The notes under the pieces are model-generated. The model was given only the letters and a program-made list of their open reading frames with translations. It had not been told where the DNA came from and ran no database searches. 64,000 nt of DNA from an uncultured Alistipes sp. (GTDB lineage: Bacteria; Bacteroidota; Bacteroidia; Bacteroidales; Rikenellaceae). Location: positions 1 through 64,000 of the forward strand of contig CALUIK010000008.1 of assembly GCA_944320685.1 (NCBI GenBank), in the 5' to 3' direction. Below, one piece after another: positions 45,264-55,564 of the stretch. Each line of letters opens with the position of its first letter. The stretch's first letter is position 1. The translations under genes were made by a program, and so were the position numbers.

Positions 45264-47063
45264 ATGGCGTCAAGTACGAAAGAGATGGTATCCGATTGGC
45301 TGCTCGGCAGGGTGAAACGTTTGAGCAACCGCCAGCTGATGGTGATGCTGGCCGTGGTCGTGGGTGCCTTGGCCGGATTGGGTACCTGTGTTTTCGAGAT
45401 GCTGTTGTACGGCATCCGTTCGGCATTGGTTACATGGTTTCCGGTCGATCGTGCGCATTTTCTCTACCTAATTTACCCTGCGATAGGCATAGTGCTGGCC
45501 ACGCTTTTCGTGAAATATATCGTCAAGGACGAGATTTCGGAGGGCGTGACGCGCGTGCTGTATGCCATGTCGCGCCGTGACTCGCGCATTGCGCCGCACA
45601 ACTGCTGGACGTCGGTCGTGGGCGGTGCCACGACCATCGGTTTCGGCGGTTCGGTCGGTCCCGAGGCCCCGATCGTACTGACAGGCGCCGCCATAGGCTC
45701 TAATGTGGGCAAGTTGGCGCGACTTAACTACAAGGAGCTGACGCTCATGCTCTGCTGCGGTGCCGGTGCTGCCGTGGCGGCCATCTTCAAGGCGCCCATT
45801 ACGGGCGTGGTCTTCGTGCTTGAGATACTTATGCTCGACATCACGGCGTCGTCGGTCATCCCGCTGCTCGTCTCGTCGGTGACTGCGACGACTGTGGCAC
45901 TCGTATTCCGCGGTTTCGACCCCATCATATCGGTCACGCTCAGCGCGTCGGACGTGTTCGTCATACGCCAGATCCCGCTTTACGTTCTGCTGGGTGTCTG
46001 TTGCGGCTTCATGTCCTACTATTTCACTTCGATGAATTCCGCAGTGGGGGCGCGCGTGAAGGCCGTCGGTTCGCAGTACAAGCGCTGGGCGCTGGGCGGA
46101 GTGGTGCTTGGGGTGCTTATCTTCGTCTTCCCGCCGCTGTACGGCGAGGGTTACGAGGCGCTGACGGCTCTGATGCACGGCAACGTGCCCGACCTGTTCG
46201 ACAACTCGCTCTTCTTCCGCTTCCGCCATGTGGGGTGGGTGGCGCTGATATATGTCACGGCCGTGATGTTCTTCAAGGTCATAGCCATGGCCACGACCAA
46301 CGCTGCGGGCGGCGTCGGCGGTACCTTCGCACCGTCGCTTTTCGTCGGTGCCTTCATGGGTGCCATCGTGGCTCTGGCCTGCAATACATGGTTCGACTGG
46401 AACGTCTCGGTGGTGTCGTTCACCCTTGTGGGCATGGCAGGCGTCATGGCGGGCGTGATGAAAGCGCCGTTGACGTCGATATTCCTTATAGCCGAACTCT
46501 CGAACGGATACGGACTCTTCATCCCGCTGATGATCGTGGCCTCGATCTCCTTTGCCGTTGATTATACGCTCGACCGCGACTCAATCTATACGAAGCAGCT
46601 GCGCCAGCGCGGAGAACTGCTCTCGCACGACAAGGACAGTTCGGTGTTCGTGTTCCTGCGGCTGGAGGACCTTATGGAGACCGACTTCGTGCGCATAAAG
46701 GAGAACTTCACGCTGGGAGATGTCGTGGGTATCATCTCGTCGGCGCACCGCAACATATTCCCCGTCATCGACAACTTCGGCCGTCTGCTTGGCGTGGTGC
46801 AGTTGGACGATTTGCGCGAGGACATGTTCAAGCGCGAGATGTGGGGCCGCCCGATCATCGACTACATGATACAGCCGCCCTACAAGATCCTCGAACACGA
46901 GCAGGTGCAGAGTATCCTGCCCCGTTTCGAGGAGAACCATACTTGGATGCTGCCCGTTGTCGACCGCAACAACCGCTATTTGGGCTTCATCTCGAAGTCG
47001 CGCATACTTAACGCCTACCGCGAGGCTCTGGTACGCATCTCGCAGACCGAGAACGACGATTGA
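45264..47063 (+). CDS. ClC-family chloride channel/antiporter with C-terminal CBS pair
   Basis: The product has 599 residues. The membrane core (about residues 25-435) has GGSVGPEAPIVLTGAAIG, with the gating Glu of the GxEGP-type motif in place, and later GGVGGTFAPSLFVGAFMGA. Two CBS domains follow (EDLMETDFVRIKENFTLGDVV and MIQPPYKILEHEQVQSIL). These usually bind adenine nucleotides and tune transport. Whether it is a channel or a Cl-/H+ exchanger cannot be read with certainty. Confidence 0.93.
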   Translation: MASSTKEMVSDWLLGRVKRLSNRQLMVMLAVVVGALAGLGTCVFEMLLYGIRSALVTWFPVDRAHFLYLIYPAIGIVLATLFVKYIVKDEISEGVTRVLYAMSRRDSRIAPHNCWTSVVGGATTIGFGGSVGPEAPIVLTGAAIGSNVGKLARLNYKELTLMLCCGAGAAVAAIFKAPITGVVFVLEILMLDITASSVIPLLVSSVTATTVALVFRGFDPIISVTLSASDVFVIRQIPLYVLLGVCCGFMSYYFTSMNSAVGARVKAVGSQYKRWALGGVVLGVLIFVFPPLYGEGYEALTALMHGNVPDLFDNSLFFRFRHVGWVALIYVTAVMFFKVIAMATTNAAGGVGGTFAPSLFVGAFMGAIVALACNTWFDWNVSVVSFTLVGMAGVMAGVMKAPLTSIFLIAELSNGYGLFIPLMIVASISFAVDYTLDRDSIYTKQLRQRGELLSHDKDSSVFVFLRLEDLMETDFVRIKENFTLGDVVGIISSAHRNIFPVIDNFGRLLGVVQLDDLREDMFKREMWGRPIIDYMIQPPYKILEHEQVQSILPRFEENHTWMLPVVDRNNRYLGFISKSRILNAYREALVRISQTENDD

Positions 47064-47144
47064 TTGCGCGGGCGTAGCCCTGCTGCGACATGGCGGGTTG
47101 CGCGGCGGTTAATAATTAAGTTGGATTATAAAAACACGGACATC

Positions 47145-47753
47145 ATGATAAGGAACATAGTATTCGATTACGGCGGGGTGTTGGTGGATTGGAATCCCCG
47201 TTACCTGTATGATCCATATTTCGGCGATGCGGAGCGCAGCAGGTGGTTCATAGACAATATATGCACGGGCGAGTGGAACGCCGCGCTCGACGGAGGCAAG
47301 CCCTTCGATGTGGGGGTGGCAGAACTTACGGCGCAGTATCCCGAGTGGGCCGACGCCATCGCCGTCTACCGCGACCGCTGGATTGAGATGATAGGCGGTG
47401 AGATACCCCATACGGCCGACCTTGTACGCCGCCTCAAACGTGCGGGATATGGCGTCTACGGCCTTACGAACTGGTCGGCCGAGACATTCCCCATGGTACG
47501 TGCGCGCTACGGCATCTTCGACGAGCTGGACGGGATGGTGGTCTCGGGCGAGGAGCACCTGTTGAAACCCGATGCCCGAATATACCGCGTACTGCTGTCG
47601 CGCTACGGCCTGAATGCGGGAGAGTCGCTCTTTTTCGATGACAACCAGTCCAATGTCGAGGGTGCGCGGGCTGTAGGTATGGAGTCGGTGCGTTTCGTCT
47701 CGGCCCATCAGGCGGAAAGTGTGCTGCGGGAGGATTACGGGTTGGAATTTTGA
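47145..47753 (+). CDS. HAD-family hydrolase (YihX-like sugar phosphatase type)
   Basis: The product has 202 residues from the ATG at 47145. FDYGGVLVDWN near residues 6-16 holds the nucleophile Asp; motif II is GLTNWS, the Lys is in HLLKPDARIY, and FFDDNQSNVEGA is motif IV. The cap is small and helical. These match YihX-like alpha-glucose-1-phosphatase and haloacid-dehalogenase-type phosphatases. The substrate is not determined. Confidence 0.88.
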   Translation: MIRNIVFDYGGVLVDWNPRYLYDPYFGDAERSRWFIDNICTGEWNAALDGGKPFDVGVAELTAQYPEWADAIAVYRDRWIEMIGGEIPHTADLVRRLKRAGYGVYGLTNWSAETFPMVRARYGIFDELDGMVVSGEEHLLKPDARIYRVLLSRYGLNAGESLFFDDNQSNVEGARAVGMESVRFVSAHQAESVLREDYGLEF

Positions 47754-47849
47754 CGGGTCGTCCAACTGCTGCGGGCCGTGCCCCGTATAAGATGCAGGCG
47801 GGGAATCTTTCATGATTTCCCGCCTGCCGTATACTGTGGACGGTCGGGA

Positions 47850-50747
47850 TCAGTATCCGAATATCTGCTCCTGCGTGACCTCGGTTACGGGGCCGAGCGT
47901 GCGCAGGTAGTCCATGTCGATGTCCGACTTGTCGCCCAGCACTGCATAGGTGTATGTGCGGTCCTTGACCCACTGCTGCTGGTAGGCCTTCACGTCGTCG
48001 AGGGTCATGGTCTTCACCTTCTCGTAGATGGCCTTGTTGCGGTCCTCCTTGACACCCTTGTAGATGACGTTCGTCAGGTAGCTGTCTAATACTTGGCTCT
48101 TTATCGTGCGCGTTGTCTCGATCGACCCCAGCAGCGACTGCTTGGCCAGCTGGAATGCCGCCTCCGACTCGGGCATGTCGTTTATGATCTGCTCGAATGC
48201 CTCGATGGCCTGCTGCATCTTGTCGTTCTGCGTGGCGATGAAGGCATTGAAGGTGTACGGGTCGCCGCTCTTGAGGCCCGTTGACATGTAGGCGTCGGCC
48301 GAGTAAGCCAAAGCGCGCGCCTCGCGCATCTCTTGGAAGACGATCGAGTTCATGCCGCCGCCGAAGTACATGTTGTAGAGCTCCTCGGCGGGGTCCATAG
48401 CCACGTCGAACAGCTCGCCGCGGTTCGAATACTGCAGGTAGTATATCTGCTTGGCGTCGTACTGCGCCACGACGACCCTGTTCTCGGGTGTGAGCAGCTT
48501 CTTCAGTTCGTTTGCTGCAGGATAGGGCTCTTTGCCCAGAAGCCCGTCATCGGTTATCGTCTGCCTGATCTGCTCTGCGTCGGTGGGGCCGTAGTAGGCT
48601 ATGCGGTGGGCGTAGCGGGCCATATCGCGTATGCGCTGCAGAAGTTCGTCGGACGAGATGCTGCGCAGGCGGTCGTTGTCCAGAGTCATCGCCTTGACGC
48701 CCTCCTCACCGTAGATTATGTAGTTGCGCAGGGCCGAGAAGTTCGATCCTTGGTTCAGCTTGGCGTCGGCGCGCGACTTGAGCAGGTCCTCCTTGAGCGC
48801 CGCGAGGATCGCATCGTCACCCTTCACGTTGGCCATATAGTCCTTTACCAGAGAGAGGGCTTTCTGCTCGTTCTCGGCGATGCCCGAGATGTTAAGCATC
48901 ACCATGTCGGCCGATACGCTCACGCGCATGTCGCAGGCCATGGCGTAAAGCTCGTTCTGGATCTGCTCGGCCGTCTTGCTGTCGGTGCCCAGATAGTCCC
49001 AGTACTGCTGCAGTGCCATCGGGAGTGCGGGATCGTTGTTCGAGCCGAAGTCGTAGATGTAGAATACCGAGAAGAGCTCGTTCGCCTCGTTCTTCTTGTA
49101 GAGCACCTGCGTGCCGTCCACGTCGAATACGTCGAGATCCTTCTCGTAGTCAACGAATACGGGCGCCATGGGTTTCACCTGCGACGACTGTATCGAGGCA
49201 AGGAATCCGCTCACGCAGTCGCGGTTGGTGGCGATGGGGGTGATCTGCGGCTTGTCGATCTTCTTCTGTGTGGTGTCCTCGCCCTGAAGTTTGTAGAGTA
49301 CGACGTAGTTGTTTTCGCCGAGCACCTTGTTGGCCCAGTCGATCACATCCTGCTTGGTGATCTTCTCCAGACGCTCCAGCTCGGCCACGTCATAGGCCCA
49401 GTCGATGCCGTTGATGAAGTTGCGCACGTATGCCTGCGCGCGTCCGCTGTTGGAGTCGAGGCGCCGCATACGGTTGCGCTTGTAGTTGGCTATCGAGGCC
49501 GCGATAAGGCCCTCGTCGAAGTCGCCGCTGCGCAGCTTGGATACCTCGTCGAGCATGATCTGCTTCACCTCGTCGAGTGTCTGCCCCTGCTTGGGGTAGC
49601 CCATGAACCACATGCCGCCGTAGTCGGTACCCGTATCCGAATAGGCGGCAGCCATCTGCGCCTTCTGCTGCTGGTTGACGTCGAGGTCCAGAAGTCCGCA
49701 CTTGCCGTTGTAGAGTATGCTCGAGGCTATGTCGGCCACCTCGGCATCGCGTGTACCCACGCCGCCGTAGGGCCATGCCAGATAGATGAACTCCGCCTCG
49801 TTGCCGTAGACTGTCTTGGTGCGCACCTCGGTGATGGGCTCCTCGGCCGGCGCTTTGAACTCGGGAAGCGTCGGATTGGGTTTCATGTCGCCGAAGTAGC
49901 GGTCGATGGTGGCGATCATCTTGTCGGGGTCGAAGTCGCCCGAGAGGCAGATGGCCATGTTGTTGGGCACGTAGTAGGTGGCGTAGTAGTTCTTGATATT
50001 GGTGATCGAGGGGTTCTTCAGGTGCTCCTGATAGCCCAGCACGCTGTGGCGGCCGCTCGGGTGGTTGGGGTAGAGCAGCGACAGGATGCCGTAGTAGGCC
50101 TTGTTGTCATCGCTCGTGAGCGACATGTTGTACTCCTCGTATACGGTCTCCAGCTCGGTGTGGAAGCCGCGGATGACGGCGTTCTTGAAGCGGTCGCTCT
50201 GGATCTTCGCCCAGTTTTCGATCTGGTTCGAGGGTATGTCCTCCGTGTATACCGTCTCGTCGAACGAGGTCCAAGCGTTGCTGCCCTCGGCCGAGATGGC
50301 GGCCATGAGCTTGTCGTACTCGTTGGGGATGGCGATCTTCGATGCCTCCTGCGACACGGAGTCTATCTGCGCATAGATTGCCTTGCGCTCGGCCTCGTCG
50401 GTCTTGGTGCGGTATACCTCGTAGAGGCGCTCGATCTCGTCCAGAAGGGGTTTCTCGGCCTCGTAGTCCTGCGTGCCGAACTTGTCGGTACCCTTGAACA
50501 TGAGGTGCTCGAAGTAGTGTGCCAGACCCGTGGTCTCCTCGGGGTCGTTCTTGGCGCCCACCTTCACAGCGATGTAGGTCTGTATGCGCGGCTCCTCGTT
50601 GTTGACCGTCATATATACCTTCAGCCCGTTGTCGAGCGTATATATGCGGGTGTGGAGCGGGTCGCCGGCGACGCTCTCGTACTTGTACTGCGAGCACGAG
50701 ACGGCCGTGCAGACGGCGACGAAAAGAATAAGCAGTTTTTTCATCAT
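47850..50747 (-). CDS. M16-family zinc metallopeptidase, lipoprotein
   Basis: The product has 965 residues from the ATG at 50747 (or one codon later). A lipoprotein signal ends at Cys18 (VCTAVSC). The inverted zinc motif HYFEH is at residues 77-81, and the distal Glu is expected in ELETVYEEYNMS. The full protein has the four repeated half-domains of a two-lobed pitrilysin/insulinase-type enzyme, with only the first carrying a zinc site. It probably degrades peptides in the periplasm or at the cell surface. Confidence 0.93.
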   Translation of the reverse strand: MMKKLLILFVAVCTAVSCSQYKYESVAGDPLHTRIYTLDNGLKVYMTVNNEEPRIQTYIAVKVGAKNDPEETTGLAHYFEHLMFKGTDKFGTQDYEAEKPLLDEIERLYEVYRTKTDEAERKAIYAQIDSVSQEASKIAIPNEYDKLMAAISAEGSNAWTSFDETVYTEDIPSNQIENWAKIQSDRFKNAVIRGFHTELETVYEEYNMSLTSDDNKAYYGILSLLYPNHPSGRHSVLGYQEHLKNPSITNIKNYYATYYVPNNMAICLSGDFDPDKMIATIDRYFGDMKPNPTLPEFKAPAEEPITEVRTKTVYGNEAEFIYLAWPYGGVGTRDAEVADIASSILYNGKCGLLDLDVNQQQKAQMAAAYSDTGTDYGGMWFMGYPKQGQTLDEVKQIMLDEVSKLRSGDFDEGLIAASIANYKRNRMRRLDSNSGRAQAYVRNFINGIDWAYDVAELERLEKITKQDVIDWANKVLGENNYVVLYKLQGEDTTQKKIDKPQITPIATNRDCVSGFLASIQSSQVKPMAPVFVDYEKDLDVFDVDGTQVLYKKNEANELFSVFYIYDFGSNNDPALPMALQQYWDYLGTDSKTAEQIQNELYAMACDMRVSVSADMVMLNISGIAENEQKALSLVKDYMANVKGDDAILAALKEDLLKSRADAKLNQGSNFSALRNYIIYGEEGVKAMTLDNDRLRSISSDELLQRIRDMARYAHRIAYYGPTDAEQIRQTITDDGLLGKEPYPAANELKKLLTPENRVVVAQYDAKQIYYLQYSNRGELFDVAMDPAEELYNMYFGGGMNSIVFQEMREARALAYSADAYMSTGLKSGDPYTFNAFIATQNDKMQQAIEAFEQIINDMPESEAAFQLAKQSLLGSIETTRTIKSQVLDSYLTNVIYKGVKEDRNKAIYEKVKTMTLDDVKAYQQQWVKDRTYTYAVLGDKSDIDMDYLRTLGPVTEVTQEQIFGY

Positions 50748-50861
50748 ATGTTTGGAATTTGGATGGCATGTCGGCCGTAGCACCCGATACGGCGGTACGG
50801 TGTGGCAAGTGACTGTTTGCAGGCGTTTTTCAGTCTCCGCGTGGGCGGGTAGGGATGCCGG

Positions 50862-51350
50862 CTAACTTATCATGTTCCACACGTCGCGCCAGATGTAGAA
50901 GAGCATGAAGCCCGAGGCGACGATCTTGATGCCCGAGCCCACTATGAACGATATGAGCGAGCCTATGCCCACCTTGAGGGCCTTGCCGAGTTCCTGACGT
51001 TCGTGCAGCAGCTCGCCTATGACGGCGCCGAAAAAGGGGCCGAGGATTATACCCGCGGGCCCGAAGAAAAGGCCTACGAATACGCCCACAGTAGCGCCTA
51101 TGACGCCGGCGCGGGTGCCGCCGAATACCTTGCTGAAATATCCGGGCAGTACGTAGTCGAGGAGGATGACGATGATGGTGATCACGGCCCAGATTATGAG
51201 CATGCGCCCCGTTATGGCCGTGGAATCGGTCCAATAGGCGCACAACAGGCCGAAATATGAGAGCGCAGGCCCCGGGATTACGGGCAATACCGCCCCGAGG
51301 ATGCCTCCTATGCCGCACAATACGGCTACTATGGCCAGAAACGTATCCAT
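50862..51350 (-). CDS. DUF456 membrane protein
   Basis: The product has 162 residues with four to five helices and many Gly-rich turns. AVLPVIPGPALSYFGLL and FFGPAGIILGPFFGAVIGELL are the family's repeated Gly-Pro hairpins. The function of DUF456 is not known. It lies 52 bases downstream of panD on the same strand. Confidence 0.88.
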   Translation of the reverse strand: MDTFLAIVAVLCGIGGILGAVLPVIPGPALSYFGLLCAYWTDSTAITGRMLIIWAVITIIVILLDYVLPGYFSKVFGGTRAGVIGATVGVFVGLFFGPAGIILGPFFGAVIGELLHERQELGKALKVGIGSLISFIVGSGIKIVASGFMLFYIWRDVWNMIS

Positions 51351-51402
51351 ATCGTCACTTTTTATCTCTGTTGCGCGAATTCTTCCGCGTCGCTTCCGAA
51401 TC

Positions 51403-51762
51403 CTAACCTATGAGGCGGTTTGTGGCCGAGTCGGGGAATATCACCGTCGGCTTGAAGTGTTTGGCCTCCTCGAAATCCATAAGGGCGTACGACACGATTA
51501 TAACGAGGTCGCCTACGGCGACCTTGCGCGCCGCTGCGCCGTTGAGACATATGCAGCCGCTGCCGCGGCGCCCCTTTATTATATATGTTTCGAGGCGCTC
51601 GCCGTTGTTTATGTCAAGGATCTGCACCTTCTCGCCCTCGATCATGCCGGCGGCCTCCATCAGGGCTTCGTCGATAGTGATGCTGCCGACATAGTTCAGG
51701 TTTGCCTCGGTGACGGCGACGCGGTGGATTTTCGATTTCAATACTTCTATCAACATCGCCAT
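51403..51762 (-). CDS. panD: Aspartate 1-decarboxylase
   Basis: The product has 119 residues, with a possible start two codons later. The pro-enzyme cleavage site is YVGSITID, where the Ser becomes the pyruvoyl group (Gly-Ser about residues 26-27). [12 protein letters not shown] and [21 protein letters not shown] are typical. It makes beta-alanine for pantothenate. One base separates it from panC, its pathway partner. panB is not in the window. Confidence 0.95.
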   Translation of the reverse strand: MAMLIEVLKSKIHRVAVTEANLNYVGSITIDEALMEAAGMIEGEKVQILDINNGERLETYIIKGRRGSGCICLNGAAARKVAVGDLVIIVSYALMDFEEAKHFKPTVIFPDSATNRLIG

Positions 51763-51763
51763 G

Positions 51764-52600
51764 CTATTTTATGCGTATATTGTCTATGAGGCGTATCTCT
51801 CCGGCCTGTACGGCTATGCAGCCCTGTATGCGGGCGCTTTCGTCCCACGAAGAGACCTGCTGCATGGTCGCGGCATCGACCGCTTGGAAATATATCACCT
51901 TGAGCATGCCGTCAGCCTCGACCTCACGTACGACCCATGCCGCGAGCTCGGCGGGGGACATTTCGGCGGCCTTGGCGGCACATTGCGAAAGAACTTCGTA
52001 TATGCGGGGTGCGGCTTTGCGGTGCGGGGCGTCGAGCAGGGCGTTACGCGATGAGAGCGCCAGCCCGTCCCCGCCACGGACTATGGGGCACTCTACTATC
52101 TCGACTGGGAGTGCGAGTTGCCGTACCATGGCTTTTATGACGGCTATCTGCTGGAAGTCCTTCTCGCCGAAGTATGCCTTGGCGGGCTCGACGATGGCGA
52201 ACAGGCGGCTTACGACCTGTGCCACGCCGTTGAAGTGGCCCGGGCGTGTAGCGCCCTCCATCACCTTGTCAACCATGCCGAAATCGAACTGCCGCGTGTC
52301 GGGCTGTGGATACATCTCCTCGACCGAAGGCATGAATACTAAATCGGCGCCGGCGGCCTCCAGAAGCGCGCGGTCGGCCTCGGGGGTGCGGGGGTAGTTG
52401 CGCAGGTCGTTCTTGTCGTTGAATTGGGTCGGATTGACGAACACGCTCACCACTACGGTGTGGCACTCTCGGCGCGCTTTCTCGACCAGAGAACGGTGAC
52501 CCGCATGCAGCGCTCCCATCGTGGGGACGAATCCTATGCCTTTGTGGTCTACCGTTGCAAGCTCCTTTTTCAGGTCGCTTATTGTGTAGATTGTATTCAT
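51764..52600 (-). CDS. panC: Pantothenate synthetase (pantoate-beta-alanine ligase)
   Basis: The product has 278 residues. It has [15 protein letters not shown] (HIGH motif, near residues 26-40), [15 protein letters not shown], the signature GEKDFQQ and [10 protein letters not shown]. It joins pantoate to the beta-alanine made by the adjacent PanD. A minus-strand -7 box (TAACTTTG) lies at 52627-52634. Confidence 0.96.
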   Translation of the reverse strand: MNTIYTISDLKKELATVDHKGIGFVPTMGALHAGHRSLVEKARRECHTVVVSVFVNPTQFNDKNDLRNYPRTPEADRALLEAAGADLVFMPSVEEMYPQPDTRQFDFGMVDKVMEGATRPGHFNGVAQVVSRLFAIVEPAKAYFGEKDFQQIAVIKAMVRQLALPVEIVECPIVRGGDGLALSSRNALLDAPHRKAAPRIYEVLSQCAAKAAEMSPAELAAWVVREVEADGMLKVIYFQAVDAATMQQVSSWDESARIQGCIAVQAGEIRLIDNIRIK

Positions 52601-52626
52601 TTTTATAGCAGCCTATAAAACTGCGG

Positions 52627-52634
52627 CAAAGTTA
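52627..52634 (-). promoter_or_regulatory. -7 box of the panC-panD promoter
   Basis: TAACTTTG on the minus strand, 27 bases before the panC start. It is just downstream of the terminator of the preceding gene. Confidence 0.6.
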
Positions 52635-52650
52635 TACATTATATTCGAAT

Positions 52651-52688
52651 AAAAAAGGGCCGCGCAGGGACAAAAATCCCCTGCGCGG
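52651..52688 (-). terminator. Terminator of the DoxX-like gene
   Basis: CCGCGCAGGG and CCCTGCGCGG (within 52660-52688) form a 10-bp stem. On the minus strand it is followed by a run of six T at 52651-52656. Confidence 0.82.
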
Positions 52689-52754
52689 TACAAAAGGCCG
52701 GTCCGGCCCTTCTTACGACGGGAGCCGCGGCATGTTTTCGCAGTTTGCGCGAGG

Positions 52755-53360
52755 TCAGGCGCGTGCGTCGGCGTAGCACCACAGTGCGAGCAGCAGGCAC
52801 AGCGCCAGTGCCGCCGCCGAGACCTCCCCGCAGAAGAGGTTGGCGAAAACAGCCGTCGCGAGTGTGGCTACCGCAGTCATGATGACGGCGTAAGCCGTCT
52901 CGCGCGGGCGCCATACGGGCGAGAATCTGCCGCGGCGGGATGCTATGGCGGCATCGGCCGAGTAACGCCCGGCCCCGAGGGCAGCGACAAGCAGGTAGAG
53001 GGCGAGGAATATCATCGGCAGGACCTTGGTCTTGAAGGGGTCGAAGAAGTGGTACTTCGTGGCAACGGCCATATGGAACGCGAGCAGCATGGCGAATAGG
53101 CGCGTCTGCAGGCCGGCGATAAGGAGTACCGTGAACCCTACCTGTGCCGCTATGGTCAGCACGAGCGACGGTTCCATGCCTATGCCTATCGGGTCGCCGA
53201 AGAAGTCGACGGCCAACTCGTCGTAGCGGGCGATCTTGTCCACGCCGTACGGGATTGTCACCATAGCCGCGAATATGCGCAGCGCGAGGAGGACGATACT
53301 GCGGCGTTCGCTGTCGAACGTCTCCTCCGAAAGAAGCCATGATCGGAAACTCTTTATCAT
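52755..53360 (-). CDS. DoxX-family membrane protein
   Basis: The product has 201 residues with about five helices. The N-terminal LALRIFAAMVTIPYGVDKIARYDELAVDFFGDP and VLLIAGLQTRLFAMLLAFHMAVA are DoxX-like features. It is somewhat longer than typical DoxX, with two further helices at the C-terminus. The biochemical function is unclear. It is a single gene with its own terminator. Confidence 0.72.
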   Translation of the reverse strand: MIKSFRSWLLSEETFDSERRSIVLLALRIFAAMVTIPYGVDKIARYDELAVDFFGDPIGIGMEPSLVLTIAAQVGFTVLLIAGLQTRLFAMLLAFHMAVATKYHFFDPFKTKVLPMIFLALYLLVAALGAGRYSADAAIASRRGRFSPVWRPRETAYAVIMTAVATLATAVFANLFCGEVSAAALALCLLLALWCYADARA

Positions 53361-53484
53361 GTCGTATGTGATTTATGGGGTTTAATTTCCGGTCTGCACG
53401 CTTGCCGCGGAGCGGATTGCGGTCCGTATCGTAAAGGCCGGCCGCACACATGCGGCCGGCATCGGTATGTGGGTGGCTGCTCCG

Positions 53485-55524
53485 TTAATTTATCAGCGGC
53501 AGGAACGAGTAGTTCTTTGAGTAGCCGAGCATCTGTCCCACATAGTCGTCCGTGTAGATGATCTTCACGTCGGTGATCTCGCCGTCGGTGATGACAGGCT
53601 CGTAGTCGGGGTTGACGAATCCGCTGTAAGGCTCTATGCCCAGCTTGCCGTAGCGCTCCAGAACCTCGGCGTGAAGTGCGGGGTCGATCTTCACTGCGTA
53701 ATCCTCCACCAGCGCGCGGCCGGCTTCATAGTCTCCCGTAGACTTTATGCGTTGTACCTCGCGCAGCAGTTCTCCGAAGAGTTTGCGCAGGGCATCGAAG
53801 TCGTTCACGACGATGTAGCTCTTGCCGTCCTGCTTGACCCACTCGATGACGTTATCCTCCTTGCCGTGTTCGTAGCACCATTCGGCTATGAGTTTGCGGT
53901 TCCGCATGTGGGCCTCCTCGACGTTCTTGCCGGCCTCGATACGGGCGAACTGCGTCATCATGCCGTTCATTATGTACGAAGCATACTGCGCCTTGGCCAC
54001 GTCGAGTGACGGGATGAGCCCCAGCTCGACCAGTTTCTCGTCACCGAGATAGTAGAGGCCGAACAGGTCGGCACGCGCCTCCTCGAGTGTCGAGGTGTAG
54101 TTTTTCAGCTCGCCTCCCTTGATGCCGGGTGCGAGCTGGCCCGATCCGTGGCCGAGGCATTCATGCAGGTCGGTGTGCAGGTCGTCGGCCAGCTTGCCGT
54201 AGAGTTTCATGCGCTCGCGGTCCTCGGCTCGCAGCACGAACTCCTCGTTGAAGCCGTTGCCCTGCGCCGCCTTGTCGTAGGCGTAGGTTATGTTGTCGAT
54301 GGTGACGGATTTCGATCCGTACTCCTTGCGGATCCAGTCGGCGTTGGGCAGGTTGATGCCTATGGGCGTTGCGGGGTAGCAGTCGCCGCCCAGCATGGCG
54401 GCCGTCACCACCTTGGCCGAGACGCCCTTTACCTCTTTCTTGCGGAAGGCGGGGTCGATGGGCGAGTTGTCCTCGAACCATTGGGCGTTCTCCGATATGA
54501 CCTGCGTACGGTGGCAGGCCGCACTGTCGACGAAGTTCACGAGCCCCTCCCACGAAGCCTTGCGCCCCAGCGGGTCGCCGTAATCCTCGATGAAGCCGTT
54601 GATGAAGTCGACGTTCGACGAGTTGTCGCCTACCCACAGTATATTGTATCTGTCGAACTCGCGCAGGTCTCCCGTGCGGTAATAGTTCACCAGCGCGTCA
54701 ATTATGCTTTTTTGCGGCTCCTCGGCCACCTGCCGCGCCTGTTCGAGCCAGTAGACGATCTGCTGTATCGCTGCGGTGTACATTCCGCCGAGCTTCCACG
54801 TGCGCTCGACGATCTCGCCGTCGGAGCGTTTCTCGAGCTTCGAGTTGAGGCCGTACGATACTGGCTGCGGGTCGTTGTGGTCGGCCTGTGCTGCATAGAA
54901 CTCCTCGGCCTCCTTCATCGTGACACCCTCGTAGTAGTTGCATGCCGAGGTGGCGAGCAGGTCGTTGCCGTCGGTCTGGTCGAGGCGCGTAGCGTAAAGC
55001 GAGGGGTCGAATATTATGTCGCACAGCTGTTCCTTGCCGACGGGGAGCTCCACCACGTCGACATACTTGTCTACGGCCTCCTCGAACCACTTGCGCGAGA
55101 ATTCGGGACGGAACTTGTCGTTCGAATAGTGGTGGTGTATTCCGTTGGCGAACCATACCTTTTTCAGATACTTCTCCATGGCGCGGAACTCGGTGGAGTC
55201 GCTGTTGCCTTCGTGCCGCAGGTATATGTTTTCCAGCACGCGGCGTACCGTGAGGTTGTATTTGAAATTCTGGTCGAAGAGAATGTCCCTGCCGCATTTG
55301 GTGGCTTGGGCGAGGTAATATATTAGTTTCTTTTGCTGCAGGGGCAGGTTTTCGAACCCGGGAACCTCGTATCGGAGTACCTTGATGTCGTCGAAACGGT
55401 CGACGACCCACGGCTTTTCCGACGGTGTGGCCTGTTGCTGCTCCGCCTCGCTGCGGCATGAGCATAGTGCTGAAACTGAGATGGTCATAATCGCTGTCGT
55501 TAGGATTAAACGTGGCGTTTTCAT
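53485..55524 (-). CDS. Dipeptidyl peptidase III (M49), lipoprotein
   Basis: The product has 679 residues from the ATG at 55524, chosen because it starts a lipoprotein signal (IMTISVSALCSC). The zinc motif HECLGH is at residues 454-459, and the third ligand Glu is expected in TSTLEEARADLFGLYYLGD. Length and motif match the bacterial DPP III group. It cleaves dipeptides from the N-terminus of oligopeptides. A lipid anchor would place it in the envelope, like the M16 peptidase upstream in the window. Confidence 0.93.
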   Translation of the reverse strand: MKTPRLILTTAIMTISVSALCSCRSEAEQQQATPSEKPWVVDRFDDIKVLRYEVPGFENLPLQQKKLIYYLAQATKCGRDILFDQNFKYNLTVRRVLENIYLRHEGNSDSTEFRAMEKYLKKVWFANGIHHHYSNDKFRPEFSRKWFEEAVDKYVDVVELPVGKEQLCDIIFDPSLYATRLDQTDGNDLLATSACNYYEGVTMKEAEEFYAAQADHNDPQPVSYGLNSKLEKRSDGEIVERTWKLGGMYTAAIQQIVYWLEQARQVAEEPQKSIIDALVNYYRTGDLREFDRYNILWVGDNSSNVDFINGFIEDYGDPLGRKASWEGLVNFVDSAACHRTQVISENAQWFEDNSPIDPAFRKKEVKGVSAKVVTAAMLGGDCYPATPIGINLPNADWIRKEYGSKSVTIDNITYAYDKAAQGNGFNEEFVLRAEDRERMKLYGKLADDLHTDLHECLGHGSGQLAPGIKGGELKNYTSTLEEARADLFGLYYLGDEKLVELGLIPSLDVAKAQYASYIMNGMMTQFARIEAGKNVEEAHMRNRKLIAEWCYEHGKEDNVIEWVKQDGKSYIVVNDFDALRKLFGELLREVQRIKSTGDYEAGRALVEDYAVKIDPALHAEVLERYGKLGIEPYSGFVNPDYEPVITDGEITDVKIIYTDDYVGQMLGYSKNYSFLPLIN

Positions 55525-55556
55525 AATTGCGTCGTTATTGGGGTATAAATCCGTGT

Positions 55557-55564
55557 CAAAGTTA
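55557..55564 (-). promoter_or_regulatory. -7 box of the dipeptidyl peptidase III promoter
   Basis: TAACTTTG on the minus strand, 33 bases before the start codon. Confidence 0.6.

Noticed and set aside
48333..50780. 815-codon open frame on the + strand
   Set aside because: It is the antisense of the M16 peptidase gene; the Val/Leu/Arg-rich product matches nothing.
54148..55326. 392-codon + strand frame
   Set aside because: Antisense to the dipeptidyl peptidase III gene; low-information Val/Leu/Arg sequence.
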